A DNA stretch of 64,000 nt from Paenibacillus sp. OK003. GTDB lineage: Bacteria > Bacillota > Bacilli > Paenibacillales > Paenibacillaceae. The stretch lies in contig NZ_FOBD01000001.1 of assembly GCF_900109515.1 (NCBI RefSeq), positions 186,001 to 250,000 on the forward strand, written 5' to 3'. Every line of letters begins with the position of its first letter. Position 1 is the stretch's first letter. The position numbers and the translations under genes were made by a program. Positions 25,994 to 34,717 of this stretch are shown one piece after another. The notes under the pieces are model-generated. The model was not told where the DNA came from. It was given only the letters and a program-made list of their open reading frames with translations, and did no database searches.

Positions 25994-28084
25994 TTACACG
26001 CCGCCTCCAGCAAAGGAAGAAGTGGTTCGAATGGCCTCACCCAGTGGGTTGTTTCCATTCGTATCCGGTGCTGCTTGGGCACCTTGCTGTAGCTGATACA
26101 TCTGATAATAGCGTCCCTTGAGTTTCATCAGTTCATCATGGGCACCTTGTTCCACAATCCGTCCGCGATGTAGGACGAGAATCTGGTCTGCTGAACGAAT
26201 GGTGGACAGACGGTGGGCGATGATGAAGGTAGTCCGGCCTTTTTTGAGGACTTCGAGTGCATTTTGAATCAATGCTTCCGTTTCCGTATCAATATTCGCC
26301 GTAGCTTCATCGAGAATCAGGATGGCTGGATCGAACGCCAGTGCACGAGCGAAGGAGATCAATTGCCGTTGTCCGGCAGATAAGGTACTTCCTTTTTCGA
26401 TAACCGGCTCGTCGAATCCTTGCGGTAGATGGGCGAGAATTCGCTCTGCACCTACATCGCGCAGCGCCTGTTCAATCTGTGCTCGAGTAATCTGTTCATC
26501 TCCGAGACTGACATTGGAAGCAACGGTACCCGTGAATAGGTACGGATCTTGCAGTACAATGCCCATATGTTCGCGAATCCACTGTTTAGGCAGATCCTTC
26601 ACGTTCTGACCGTCAATCGTGATCTTGCCCTTCTGTGGATCATAGAACCGGAACAGCAGGTTGATAATCGAGCTTTTACCGGAACCGGTATGGCCCACCA
26701 GGGCGACCGTTTGACCTTGTGAGGCTTTGAACGAAATGTTGTTCAGCACATAATCTTTTTTATAGGCAAAAGATACATCGTCAAACACGACATTTCCTTT
26801 GTACCTCGGCATCGAGCCATCGGTTACCGGTTCACCTTTCTCATCCATCAGTTCAAATACACGTCCGGCGGATACCATAGAGGAGTCCAGGTTAGCGAGT
26901 TGGTTCACCATACCTGTAATCGGCTGGAACAAACGTCCGAGAACGTCAACGAATGCATATAGCACACCCAGTGAGATGATACTCGTGCCGTCCAGCACAC
27001 TAGAACCGAAGTACCACAGAACAACTGCAAAAGCGATATTCCGCAGGACGTTAACCAGGTTGTGTGAGGTGAAAGCGTTCAGGTTGAGCATTTTATTCTG
27101 GTGTTTCATATAATCATCATTCAGATCCTCGAATTCCTGCTTGGTCTGTTTCTGATGACGGAATACCCGGATAATGGACATCCCCTGAATGGATTCGTTA
27201 ATAATTGCATTAATCTCGCTCAGACGTGAACGAATAATTGTATTGTAGCGAGTAGCGATTTTACGATAAAGCACAATCCACAGAACCAGCATCGGCACAA
27301 CGAACAGCGAGATCAATCCGAGGCGGAAATCCAGCAGGAAGAGCGCAACGTACACTCCCGTAATTGTAATGATGCCTGAGAAAAAGTTCGAAAGAACCGC
27401 AACGAACAGATCCTTGACGGCTTCAGTATCGTTGGTGACTCGAGAAACCACTTTCCCTGCGGGCAGGTTATCGAAAAAGTGTACTGGCAATCGCTGGATG
27501 TGTGCATACACATCGTTACGAAGTCTTTGAATGACTTTGTTGGCAGAGGATTGCAGCCAGTATGTTTTACCAAACTCCATTATGACCGAGATGACAAGGA
27601 AGATCATGTAGTACACAATCAGTTGATAGATGCTTGGCATTTCCGGTTTGTAAAAGGCAAAGAGTTCACCAGCGGATAGAGGCACCGCCGCATATTGACC
27701 CGTCACCTCGCCTGCGCGTGTAACCGTCAGTGTTCCGTCCGCATAGGTTCGGTCCCCATCGGGGGCACTAACAGGTTCGTTCACAAAATAAAAACTTCTA
27801 CCGGCTTGCAGTACGCGTACCTCGGTACCTTTCGTTTCATCCGGTTCAAACCGGCCTTCACGTTTGTAGTTCTTTCCATTGTAGACCGCCGCTTCGCTTG
27901 AAGCTGTAGTCTCGTAGAATGGCTGCTCAATGGCGAGCAAATGATTGTCGATCATGGACTTGGCGATGAAAGGGCCGGCAAGTTCAGCCGCAACTCCAAT
28001 CGTAAGCATAATTAAAGCGGCAATAAACGTACCTTTGGCTTTTAGGGCGTATTGAAGCAGCCGTTTGCCTGTATTAGACTTCAA
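25994..28084 (-). CDS. bmrD: Heterodimeric ABC exporter subunit, BmrD/YheH-like
   Basis: 696-aa half-transporter. Six membrane helices are interrupted after TM1 by a large extracytoplasmic insertion (about residues 40-130), as in B. subtilis YheH/BmrD. The nucleotide domain has Walker A GHTGSGKSS, a non-canonical signature LSAGQRQ and Walker B LILDEATANID with the catalytic Glu. TTG 28084 has AGGAGGT upstream. It follows bmrC by 12 bp. Together they should form an asymmetric multidrug-type exporter. Confidence 0.88.
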   Translation of the reverse strand: MKSNTGKRLLQYALKAKGTFIAALIMLTIGVAAELAGPFIAKSMIDNHLLAIEQPFYETTASSEAAVYNGKNYKREGRFEPDETKGTEVRVLQAGRSFYFVNEPVSAPDGDRTYADGTLTVTRAGEVTGQYAAVPLSAGELFAFYKPEMPSIYQLIVYYMIFLVISVIMEFGKTYWLQSSANKVIQRLRNDVYAHIQRLPVHFFDNLPAGKVVSRVTNDTEAVKDLFVAVLSNFFSGIITITGVYVALFLLDFRLGLISLFVVPMLVLWIVLYRKIATRYNTIIRSRLSEINAIINESIQGMSIIRVFRHQKQTKQEFEDLNDDYMKHQNKMLNLNAFTSHNLVNVLRNIAFAVVLWYFGSSVLDGTSIISLGVLYAFVDVLGRLFQPITGMVNQLANLDSSMVSAGRVFELMDEKGEPVTDGSMPRYKGNVVFDDVSFAYKKDYVLNNISFKASQGQTVALVGHTGSGKSSIINLLFRFYDPQKGKITIDGQNVKDLPKQWIREHMGIVLQDPYLFTGTVASNVSLGDEQITRAQIEQALRDVGAERILAHLPQGFDEPVIEKGSTLSAGQRQLISFARALAFDPAILILDEATANIDTETEALIQNALEVLKKGRTTFIIAHRLSTIRSADQILVLHRGRIVEQGAHDELMKLKGRYYQMYQLQQGAQAAPDTNGNNPLGEAIRTTSSFAGGGV

Positions 28085-28096
28085 AGCGTTGACCTC

Positions 28097-29842
28097 CTAC
28101 GTGGACAAATTAGACTCCACCTGTTGCCGTTCATACTGTTCACGGTACCAGCCGTTCATAGCAAGCAGTTCCTGATGGGTTCCTTCTTCCGTTATTTTCC
28201 CGTGCTCCAGTACGATGATTCGGTCAGCGTGTTCAATAGCGGACAGGCGGTGAGTCGAGATCAGCGTTGTTTTGCCCGAGCGTTTGTTGCGTATATTTTC
28301 AATAATTTTGGCTTCAGTTCGTGCATCGACGGCAGATAAAGCATCATCTAGAATCAAAATGTCCGGATCGGCGATAAAGGCACGCGCCAGCGATACACGC
28401 TGTTTCTGTCCACCGGACAGCGCAATTCCTTTTTCACCAACGAGTGTGTCCAGTCCATCGGATAATGTGCCCAGATCTCCATCAAAGGCTGCGGTGCGAA
28501 TCGCTTCCATAATTACACTGTCATCTGCACCCGGCTTGCCGAATTGAATGTTCTGACGGACTGATTTGGAGAACAGCACCTGTTCCTGTGGAACATATCC
28601 AATCCAGCTGTGCAGGTCATCTTTGGCGATATCCTGAATCGGATGACCAGAGATGCTTAATTTACCCGATCCTGCCGGGTATTCATGAAGCAATTGTTTG
28701 AGCAGGGTGGACTTGCCGCTACCTGTACGTCCCACGATCCCCAGTGTCTGCCCGCGTCGAAGTGAAAAGCTGACATGACTGAGATTGTCTACAGTAGAAC
28801 TAGGATAACGGAAGGTAACATCCTGCATGGCGATCTCTTCCGGATTAGTAATATGAGCAGGCTGCTCAACATCTTTCACGGCAGGTTCTACAGATAGCGT
28901 CTCATTAACACGATCGAGTGAGGCGCTACCACGCTGCATCAAGTTAATCAATTCGCCAATGGCGAACATTGGCCAGATCATCATCCCCAGGTACATATTG
29001 AACGATACGAGATCCCCTAGGGTGATTTCATTATGAAAAACAAGATAAATGCCATAGGCGAGTGCAATCACATAACTGAGTCCGACACATAACCGGATGG
29101 TAGGTTCGAACAGTGCATCCATCTTGGCAACGGCCAGATTTTTGCGGTACACATCTTCGGTGACATCGGCGAACCTTTTCTCGTCCAGTCGTTCCTGAAC
29201 ATAGGCACGCACAACTCGAATGCCGGCAATAGATTCAAGCACCTGATCGTTCATATCCCCGAATGCATCCTGTGCCAGTGTGTATCGTTGATGGACGGCT
29301 TTACCATAGATCATCATGGCGATAGCGATAAAAGGCAGAGGCAGAATTGCGGCCAGGGTCAATTTCCAGCTAACTAGAAAACCCATGGCGAATAATACGG
29401 TTGCCAGAAAAGCAGTGGAGTCGGTTAACGTCAGCATGCCGAAGCCTGCTGTGGTAGCAATGGAACGAAGATCATTCGTGGCACGTGCCATCAGATCGCC
29501 AGTTCTGTTTTTCTCAAAAAAGGGCGGGGTCATTCGCAGCAAATGGTCCATAAAGCGTGACCGCAGCAAACGTTCAACCAGATTGGCACCGCCAAACAGT
29601 TTGTGCATCCATATGTACGTTGTCAGATAAATAATGATGACCGATCCTAGAATAAGTAAAATGTAACGTGTAAGTGAGGCGCCGGTGATGGAACCGCGTA
29701 CAATCTCGTCAATGGCATTGCCCAGAAGACGAGGTGGCAGCAGTTCGATGATGCCCACCATAATAAGCAAGGTGACACCAATGAGGTATCGTTTGCGTTC
29801 CAGCCGGAAAAACCAGGCTAGATTTTTAAGTACAGAGAACAA
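28097..29842 (-). CDS. bmrC: Heterodimeric ABC exporter subunit, BmrC/YheI-like
   Basis: 581-aa half-transporter with a membrane domain and nucleotide domain. Walker A is GRTGSGKST, the signature LSGGQKQR is canonical, but Walker B reads LILDDALSAVD, with Asp replacing the catalytic Glu. This is the degenerate-site signature of BmrC-type partners and complements the intact Glu and altered signature of the next gene. The start is TTG 29842 behind GGAAGGGA. An upstream leader peptide and intrinsic terminator suggest control by attenuation, as known for B. subtilis bmrCD. Confidence 0.9.
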   Translation of the reverse strand: MFSVLKNLAWFFRLERKRYLIGVTLLIMVGIIELLPPRLLGNAIDEIVRGSITGASLTRYILLILGSVIIIYLTTYIWMHKLFGGANLVERLLRSRFMDHLLRMTPPFFEKNRTGDLMARATNDLRSIATTAGFGMLTLTDSTAFLATVLFAMGFLVSWKLTLAAILPLPFIAIAMMIYGKAVHQRYTLAQDAFGDMNDQVLESIAGIRVVRAYVQERLDEKRFADVTEDVYRKNLAVAKMDALFEPTIRLCVGLSYVIALAYGIYLVFHNEITLGDLVSFNMYLGMMIWPMFAIGELINLMQRGSASLDRVNETLSVEPAVKDVEQPAHITNPEEIAMQDVTFRYPSSTVDNLSHVSFSLRRGQTLGIVGRTGSGKSTLLKQLLHEYPAGSGKLSISGHPIQDIAKDDLHSWIGYVPQEQVLFSKSVRQNIQFGKPGADDSVIMEAIRTAAFDGDLGTLSDGLDTLVGEKGIALSGGQKQRVSLARAFIADPDILILDDALSAVDARTEAKIIENIRNKRSGKTTLISTHRLSAIEHADRIIVLEHGKITEEGTHQELLAMNGWYREQYERQQVESNLST

Positions 29843-29907
29843 GTGGTATCCCTTCCTTTCAAGTTCGTGAAATGCATGTTCCGTTCATGTTTAGCCATTT
29901 GAGCCCA

Positions 29908-29943
29908 CAAAAAAAGACATACCGCACGCAGGCGGTATGTCTT
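29908..29943 (-). terminator. Attenuator hairpin ahead of bmrC
   Basis: On the minus strand AAGACATACCGC (29943-29932) pairs perfectly with GCGGTATGTCTT (29925-29914), followed by seven T. It lies inside the bmrC leader, about 65 nt before the start codon. CCGTATG and GGCTC/GAGCC segments just upstream could form alternative pairings. Confidence 0.8.
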
Positions 29944-30056
29944 GGGTATCATTCATACGGCAGCATGGCTCCGAGAGCAGAGCCACCACCGTAAATAAAG
30001 TTCGATTGTGAGAGTACAAAACAGCAAACCTGATTAGAGGCTTCTGTGATGCGGTC

Positions 30057-30137
30057 TTATGAACGGAATAACGATTTCATGGGTGCTCCGGTATTTAGTT
30101 GTATGCTGAATTGATGTAGATCGTCATTGTTAAACAC
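30057..30137 (-). CDS. Putative bmrC leader peptide (26 aa)
   Basis: Between the promoter and the attenuator a short frame starts with GTG 30137, preceded by AAAGGGTGAT, and encodes 26 residues (MFNNDDLHQFSIQLN then TGAPMKSLFRS). Its placement copies BmrB of B. subtilis, whose translation controls read-through into bmrCD. It is not related in sequence as far as I can tell. An ATG frame start 27 bp upstream is in frame but lacks a ribosome site. Confidence 0.5.
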   Translation of the reverse strand: MFNNDDLHQFSIQLNTGAPMKSLFRS

Positions 30138-30192
30138 CGTAATCACCCTTTCTTTTTTGGTAATAAATTGCATGTGGATCTCGTATGTTTGC

Positions 30193-30222
30193 ATCTTAAC
30201 ACCGACTTTTACAATCTGTCAA
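30193..30222 (-). promoter_or_regulatory. Promoter of the bmrCD-like operon
   Basis: Minus strand: TTGACA (30222-30217), 18-bp spacer, TAAGAT (30198-30193). It predicts a leader of about 340 nt containing the short frame and the attenuator. Confidence 0.6.
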
Positions 30223-30311
30223 ACGTTTTTCCAAAATAGAAGATGCTGCGCATTGTGATGGAATTATGACAAGTGAATGAACTTTTTTTGTTTATTTGGG
30301 GTAGTTGAGGT

Positions 30312-30340
30312 TTGTAATCAGGCCATTGTAGCGATATGAT
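30312..30340 (+). promoter_or_regulatory. Promoter for the YneR-like gene
   Basis: TTGTAA (30312-30317), 17-bp spacer, TATGAT (30335-30340). Confidence 0.55.
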
Positions 30341-30373
30341 GGAACATATATATAGAGAAGGAGCTGACACCAA

Positions 30374-30670
30374 ATGAGTACCATACATGTATCTGACCGC
30401 GCTGCTCGCTGGTATAAGGAAGAACTGAATTTGAACGAAGGAGACAGCATTCGCTTCTTCGCCCGTTATAGCTCCGGCGGAGGTCTGCATCCTGGCTTCT
30501 CCCTTGGAATTGCCGTGGAGGAACCGAGACATCCTGCTGATCAAACGAAGGTATCGGGTATCCAATTTTTTATGGAAGATCATGATTACTGGTATCTGAA
30601 GGGTCATCAACTTCATGTAGATGTTGTTGAAGAAGGACAGGATATCGAATATCGCTACACTGAGATTTAA
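30374..30670 (+). CDS. HesB/YneR-like protein
   Basis: 98 aa, resembling the YneR/HesB-like branch of the A-type iron-sulfur carrier fold (ARWYKEELNLNEGDSIRFFARY, SGGGLHPGFSLGIA). It lacks all the cluster-binding cysteines of IscA/SufA, so a cluster-carrier role is unlikely. A strong GAGAAGGAG site precedes ATG 30374. Function unknown. Confidence 0.8.
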   Translation: MSTIHVSDRAARWYKEELNLNEGDSIRFFARYSSGGGLHPGFSLGIAVEEPRHPADQTKVSGIQFFMEDHDYWYLKGHQLHVDVVEEGQDIEYRYTEI

Positions 30671-30741
30671 CGTGATGTCTCCGCGTATATAGAATGGCTC
30701 ATCACCGGTCGCACCGATTTTCGAACAGGAGGAGATACGAC

Positions 30742-31191
30742 ATGAATCCGCCAGCCCGAGATTTGGCCCAGTATATCGCGAATCGCTCTCATATTGTTGT
30801 TAAGGCAGCGGTTCGGGCTGAGAATGAACAAGGTGAATTATTGCTGATCCAGCATGCTGAACACGGACATTGGCGTATTCCTGCGGGACAGATGCGCCCG
30901 GGAGAAGCCATTGAGGACACCGCGCACAGGGAACTGTGGGAAGAAACGGGGTGGACCACCAATCATATGACACTTGAGGGTTTGCATTCCGGTCCGAATC
31001 TGAGACATTTGCATGCCAGTGGGGATGAAGAATATTTTGTCATTGCCATGTTCAGGACACAAATTGTTCAGGATTCGCTCGTAGAATCCCGAGTGAATAG
31101 CGAAGCAGGGCTGAAGTTTTTTGATCTCAAATCATTGCCCAGGCTGAACGATCTTAGTCGCTTGCTGCTGAGGTCTTCCGAAATCGAATAA
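30742..31191 (+). CDS. Nudix hydrolase
   Basis: 149 aa with a full Nudix box (GQMRPGEAIEDTAHREL then WEETGW). The enzyme should hydrolyse a nucleoside diphosphate derivative; the substrate is unknown. ATG 30742 follows AGGAGGAGAT; an in-frame ATG at 30694 has no ribosome site and lies too close to the previous gene. A bidirectional terminator follows. Confidence 0.88.
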   Translation: MNPPARDLAQYIANRSHIVVKAAVRAENEQGELLLIQHAEHGHWRIPAGQMRPGEAIEDTAHRELWEETGWTTNHMTLEGLHSGPNLRHLHASGDEEYFVIAMFRTQIVQDSLVESRVNSEAGLKFFDLKSLPRLNDLSRLLLRSSEIE

Positions 31192-31198
31192 ACGCAAC

Positions 31199-31236
31199 AA
31201 AGAAGACGCCTTTCCTGCCGGGAAGGCGTCTTCTTT
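31199..31236. terminator. Bidirectional terminator
   Basis: AAAGAAGACGCCTT pairs with AAGGCGTCTTCTTT around loop CCTGCCGG, between the convergent Nudix gene and the minus-strand gene ending at 31316. Confidence 0.88.
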
Positions 31237-31315
31237 GTTGTGGCAATCAGCAATCTATGGACCGAAATCCATGAGTAAATGATCTTTCTTGTGAGCTATC
31301 TGTTTCTCGTCATAA

Positions 31316-31831
31316 CTAGACTTGATCAAGCGGTTCTTCATCATCCATCGCAAAATCAAAATCGTCAATATCGAACACCTGCACAGGAGATGCTGATTCA
31401 ATAATGCGTGCGATCAATTCGACCTGATCGGTAAGGATGGGGGTATCCAAACGCTGCGAAGTGAGAAGCAGTTCAGTCTCAATGGGATCAAAATATTCCC
31501 CATATTGTGCGGTATCAACCGCATTAATAATGGCGATGGAGACCTGATCACCAAACAAAATGGATGGACTTTTGGCCCAGGGAACAGCCAGGGCGCGCTC
31601 TATTTTTTTCTTATTCAATGGTTCTTCAAAATAAGAAAGCATTTCGTTAATCTTGGATTTCACATGCTGGTCATCCGCCGGATTATCCATCAAAGGGTCA
31701 GGGCTGGTCTGAAATTCATATAACTCCAGGATGGTGGTGTAAGGAACAATATATTCAACAGGCGCCGGCGGCGCGAGCAATTGACCGTAAATTGCCACCA
31801 TCACGGCTTCTGTAACAAACTGACGTGACAT
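31316..31831 (-). CDS. Conserved hypothetical protein
   Basis: 171 aa, soluble and acidic, with an Asp/Glu-rich C-terminus (FDIDDFDFAMDDEEPLDQV). I recall similar proteins in Paenibacillaceae, sometimes labelled ADP-heptose synthase without visible support; I see no nucleotidyltransferase or kinase motif, so I leave it unnamed. AGGAGG lies 12 bp before ATG 31831. The 186 bp between it and the next gene hold nothing I can assign. Confidence 0.75.
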   Translation of the reverse strand: MSRQFVTEAVMVAIYGQLLAPPAPVEYIVPYTTILELYEFQTSPDPLMDNPADDQHVKSKINEMLSYFEEPLNKKKIERALAVPWAKSPSILFGDQVSIAIINAVDTAQYGEYFDPIETELLLTSQRLDTPILTDQVELIARIIESASPVQVFDIDDFDFAMDDEEPLDQV

Positions 31832-32017
31832 GGGTTCCTGAATCCTCCTGCGGCCATTATATAGTTGCGAGGTGAATCAATTTTATTTTGTATAGAGGAT
31901 CATCAAATTGATTTCTCTGCTATGGACTTGGGTGCTTGAATTGCATGAATAGAAGTATATCATACAATGGTGGGAAAAACAGCCAGTCAGCACAAGGATG
32001 TCAAGTCCCAACTTTGA

Positions 32018-32461
32018 TCATGATTTTCCGAGCAGTAACGATAAAATTCCTGCTGCAATCAGGGGACCGACCGGTACACCCTTGAACAAGGCAACCCCAA
32101 GCACCGTACCAATAAGCAGCCCGGCAACGACGGTAGGCTGTGTACTCATTAGCGTGGCTCCTCGTCCGCCCAGATGAGCGACAAGTAATCCCACACCGAT
32201 GGCGAGCAGCGACTTCCAGTGCAGAAAAGACTCTCCAATCGTCTGCAAACTGATCTTGCCGCTGGCGAGAGGTGCCATAACACCAATGGTCAGGATGATG
32301 ATACCGATCGTAAGTCCGTACTTTTCCAGCCAGGGAAAAGCCTGATTAAAGTTCAGCACCCGCAGCAACAATAGAAATACCATGGCTACGGTTACGGGTG
32401 TATTACTGCTGATAATACCTAGCGCGGCAAACACGAGCAACAGCAGTGAGGTCATATCCAT
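32018..32461 (-). CDS. DUF441/UPF0756 membrane protein
   Basis: 147 aa with about four membrane helices ([35 protein letters not shown] and others), matching the YtwI-type UPF0756 family of unknown function. ATG 32461 is preferred because AAGGGGA is 8-9 bp upstream; ATG 32470 abuts that site. It follows ypdA by 5 bp and is probably translated from the same transcript. Confidence 0.87.
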   Translation of the reverse strand: MDMTSLLLLVFAALGIISSNTPVTVAMVFLLLLRVLNFNQAFPWLEKYGLTIGIIILTIGVMAPLASGKISLQTIGESFLHWKSLLAIGVGLLVAHLGGRGATLMSTQPTVVAGLLIGTVLGVALFKGVPVGPLIAAGILSLLLGKS

Positions 32462-32466
32462 CGATT

Positions 32467-33465
32467 TCATTCCCCTTCGGTCTGCCCGCGATGACGACCT
32501 ACGATGTGTTCTGCAATATATCTTCCATGCCAGCGCCCGGATTCAATAAATACTTCATTGGCATTGCGGCCTGATGCGATTACTCCGCCAACGTATATGC
32601 CTGGCACGCTGCTTTCCATTGTCTGCGGGTCATACACCGGTTTATCCATATCCTCGGACATCTCGACACCTACGGAAGAAAGCAGCTTGCGGTCAGGACG
32701 GAATCCGGTCAAGGCCAGCACAAAGTCATTGTCGAGTTCACTTGTGGATCCATCAGAATGCAGCAAACGAATGGAATCGTCCAAAATTTCATTTACACGC
32801 GAGCCAAGGTGCAGTGAAATTTTTCCTTTTTGCACCATGCTTTCAAACAATGGACGAACCCACGGTTTAATATGTTCCGAAACACCGCTCCCACGATAAA
32901 CCATGTCAATATGTGCGCCGACACGAACCAGTTCCATGGCAGCATCGACAGCTGAATTACTGCCTCCAATAATGGCGACACGTGTACGCGTGTAAGGATG
33001 AGCTTCACGGAAATAGTGAGTGACTTTATCCTTGTCTTCGCCAGGGATGCCAAGATAGTTAGGGTGGTCAAAATAACCTGTAGCAACAACGACATTTCGT
33101 CCTTCATGAACGATTGCTTGCCCACGCCGATTGATTGTATGTACCTCGAACGTGCCATCGTCCTTGCGTTTGATTTCTTGGGCTTCCTCATAGTTATGAA
33201 CACGCAGGCCGAAATGTTCGGCTACCTTGCGATAATAGGCAAGTGCCTCGTAACGAAAAGGTTTGTCGTTCGGTGTGCTGAACGGAATATTCCCGATCTC
33301 AAGTAATTCCGCTGTACTGAAAAACTGCATATGGGTTGGATACAGATAAATAGATTGGACGATATTGTACTTCTCAACAATTACAGCGGAGAGTCCCAGC
33401 CGTTCGCATTCAATGGCAGCAGATAGACCGCATGGGCCTCCGCCGATAATAATGACATCTTCCAT
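32467..33465 (-). CDS. ypdA: YpdA-family bacillithiol disulfide reductase
   Basis: 332-aa FAD/NADPH flavoprotein. [17 protein letters not shown] is the FAD-binding motif and [18 protein letters not shown] the NADPH motif; the second Gly-rich motif [19 protein letters not shown] lies at the C-terminus. YpdA/Bdr proteins reduce oxidised bacillithiol, the low-molecular-weight thiol of Bacilli, and use a single Cys near the FAD site (the Cys of GGPCG). TAAGGAGGATTAAG precedes ATG 33465. Confidence 0.9.
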   Translation of the reverse strand: MEDVIIIGGGPCGLSAAIECERLGLSAVIVEKYNIVQSIYLYPTHMQFFSTAELLEIGNIPFSTPNDKPFRYEALAYYRKVAEHFGLRVHNYEEAQEIKRKDDGTFEVHTINRRGQAIVHEGRNVVVATGYFDHPNYLGIPGEDKDKVTHYFREAHPYTRTRVAIIGGSNSAVDAAMELVRVGAHIDMVYRGSGVSEHIKPWVRPLFESMVQKGKISLHLGSRVNEILDDSIRLLHSDGSTSELDNDFVLALTGFRPDRKLLSSVGVEMSEDMDKPVYDPQTMESSVPGIYVGGVIASGRNANEVFIESGRWHGRYIAEHIVGRHRGQTEGE

Positions 33466-33572
33466 GTTCTTAATCCTCCTTATTTCAAGCACTATAATCC
33501 TACCGTAAATAAGGGTTTAATGCCAGTTCAAGAAGGATAAGAACGTAAAGAATTGATCTTGATCCTGGGGAA

Positions 33573-33621
33573 TTGACTTAGAAGAAGAAAAAGACTAGTA
33601 TCAAATTAGATGATTATCTAA
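33573..33621 (+). promoter_or_regulatory. Promoter and operator of the ArsR-DUF2087 gene
   Basis: TTGACT (33573-33578), 17-bp spacer, TAGTAT (33596-33601). A perfect inverted repeat TTAGAT-GATT-ATCTAA (33606-33621) lies just downstream of the -10, fitting autoregulation by the ArsR-type protein. Confidence 0.7.
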
Positions 33622-33641
33622 ACGAAAGCGAGTTGAACGAA

Positions 33642-34235
33642 ATGCAACTGGAGAAGATTGTGGCTTACCATAAAGCCCTGGCTGATCCGACCCGACTTCG
33701 GATGCTGCTGCTGTTATCCCAGGGGGAACTGCATGGTCAAGCGCTTGCCGAGAAGCTTAACTTGTCTCAGCCAACCGTTACGCATCATGCATCCAAGCTA
33801 AGAGAAGCGGCGCTAATCAAGGAACGCAGAGAGAAAAATACGGTGTTTTTCTCACTCAATCCTTATTTTATCCGGGAGCACGCGCAGGCTTCAGTTGATT
33901 TTATTTTTAGACAAGAGGAGGTTGCCGATATGAGTGATGTGAATGAGACGCTGAAGGCATCGGTGATGCGGAATTTCTTCTCGAAGGATGGACGATTGCG
34001 TCAGATCCCGGCTCAATACAAGAAAAAGCTGATTGTACTGGGTCATTTGGTAGAGCAGCTTGAATTCGGACGGAAATATACAGAGAAAGAGATCAATGCA
34101 TTCATTCAAAACTATCATGAGGATTTTGCCACTATTCGTCGGGAGTTTATCATGCACCAGTTCATGTACCGGGAAGATGGGATCTATGAACTGAATCCGA
34201 AGGAAATGTGGACACGGTGGGATCAAGTAAATTAA
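33642..34235 (+). CDS. ArsR-type regulator with DUF2087 domain
   Basis: 197 aa. An N-terminal winged helix (HKALADPTRLRMLLLLSQGE, LNLSQPTVTHHASKLREAAL) is joined to a DUF2087 domain (KDGRLRQIPAQYKKKLIVLGHL, EKEINAFIQNYHEDFATIRREF). Such fusions are common in Firmicutes but their signal is unknown. No metal-binding Cys pair is present in the HTH half. ATG 33642 is likely; TTG 33633 is the alternative. Confidence 0.87.
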   Translation: MQLEKIVAYHKALADPTRLRMLLLLSQGELHGQALAEKLNLSQPTVTHHASKLREAALIKERREKNTVFFSLNPYFIREHAQASVDFIFRQEEVADMSDVNETLKASVMRNFFSKDGRLRQIPAQYKKKLIVLGHLVEQLEFGRKYTEKEINAFIQNYHEDFATIRREFIMHQFMYREDGIYELNPKEMWTRWDQVN

Positions 34236-34252
34236 GTGAAAAATAATTAGAC

Positions 34253-34282
34253 TTGACAAAAGTGGTTGAAGCTGTGTAACAT
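34253..34282 (+). promoter_or_regulatory. Promoter of a short transcript
   Basis: TTGACA (34253-34258), 18-bp spacer, TAACAT (34277-34282), directing a transcript of about 200 nt ending at the terminator at 34461-34489. Confidence 0.55.
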
Positions 34283-34314
34283 GATGGATAATTCTACAAG
34301 GGAGGCGATGTTAA

Positions 34315-34386
34315 ATGACAAATCTAATGGCAGTATACGTTAATTTGAATATGAACAGCGTCTCCGGAACGGATCAATGCATGTAA
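34315..34386 (+). CDS. Possible 23-aa peptide in its own transcript
   Basis: ATG 34315 follows a strong GGGAGGCGATG site and encodes MTNLMAVYVNLNMNS then VSGTDQCM. After the stop, an 11-bp hairpin GGACAGTATTG-TTCG-CAATATTGTCC and then a terminator follow. The unit could be a peptide gene, a regulatory RNA, or both. I recognise no family. Confidence 0.45.
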   Translation: MTNLMAVYVNLNMNSVSGTDQCM

Positions 34387-34460
34387 TTTTACGACAGTTG
34401 GACAGTATTGTTCGCAATATTGTCCATATGTACGTAATATAGATTAACATGCACAGATGA

Positions 34461-34489
34461 AGCCACGGGTGACGTACCCGTGGCTTTTT
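34461..34489 (+). terminator. Terminator of the short transcript
   Basis: AGCCACGGGT (34461-34470) pairs with ACCCGTGGCT (34476-34485), then TTTTT. The 230 bp from here to rsgA hold no gene I can support. Confidence 0.9.
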
Positions 34490-34717
34490 GTATGCCGAAA
34501 ATGGGTTGTTTCTGGATAACGAGTATCGGATTGTCGCAATGATGCGTCCGATATGAATGCCATACAAACAATCATCCATTCGGCTAACTTCTTATTGCCG
34601 CGGGTGCAGTGCTGCTCGTGGTCTATTTGGTTTTGATGCCGGACCGGAGCGTTCGTTGTTGATTGTTGTCAATGTCAATGAAGAATAACACACCATTTAT
34701 CGGGAGGAATTTTTATT

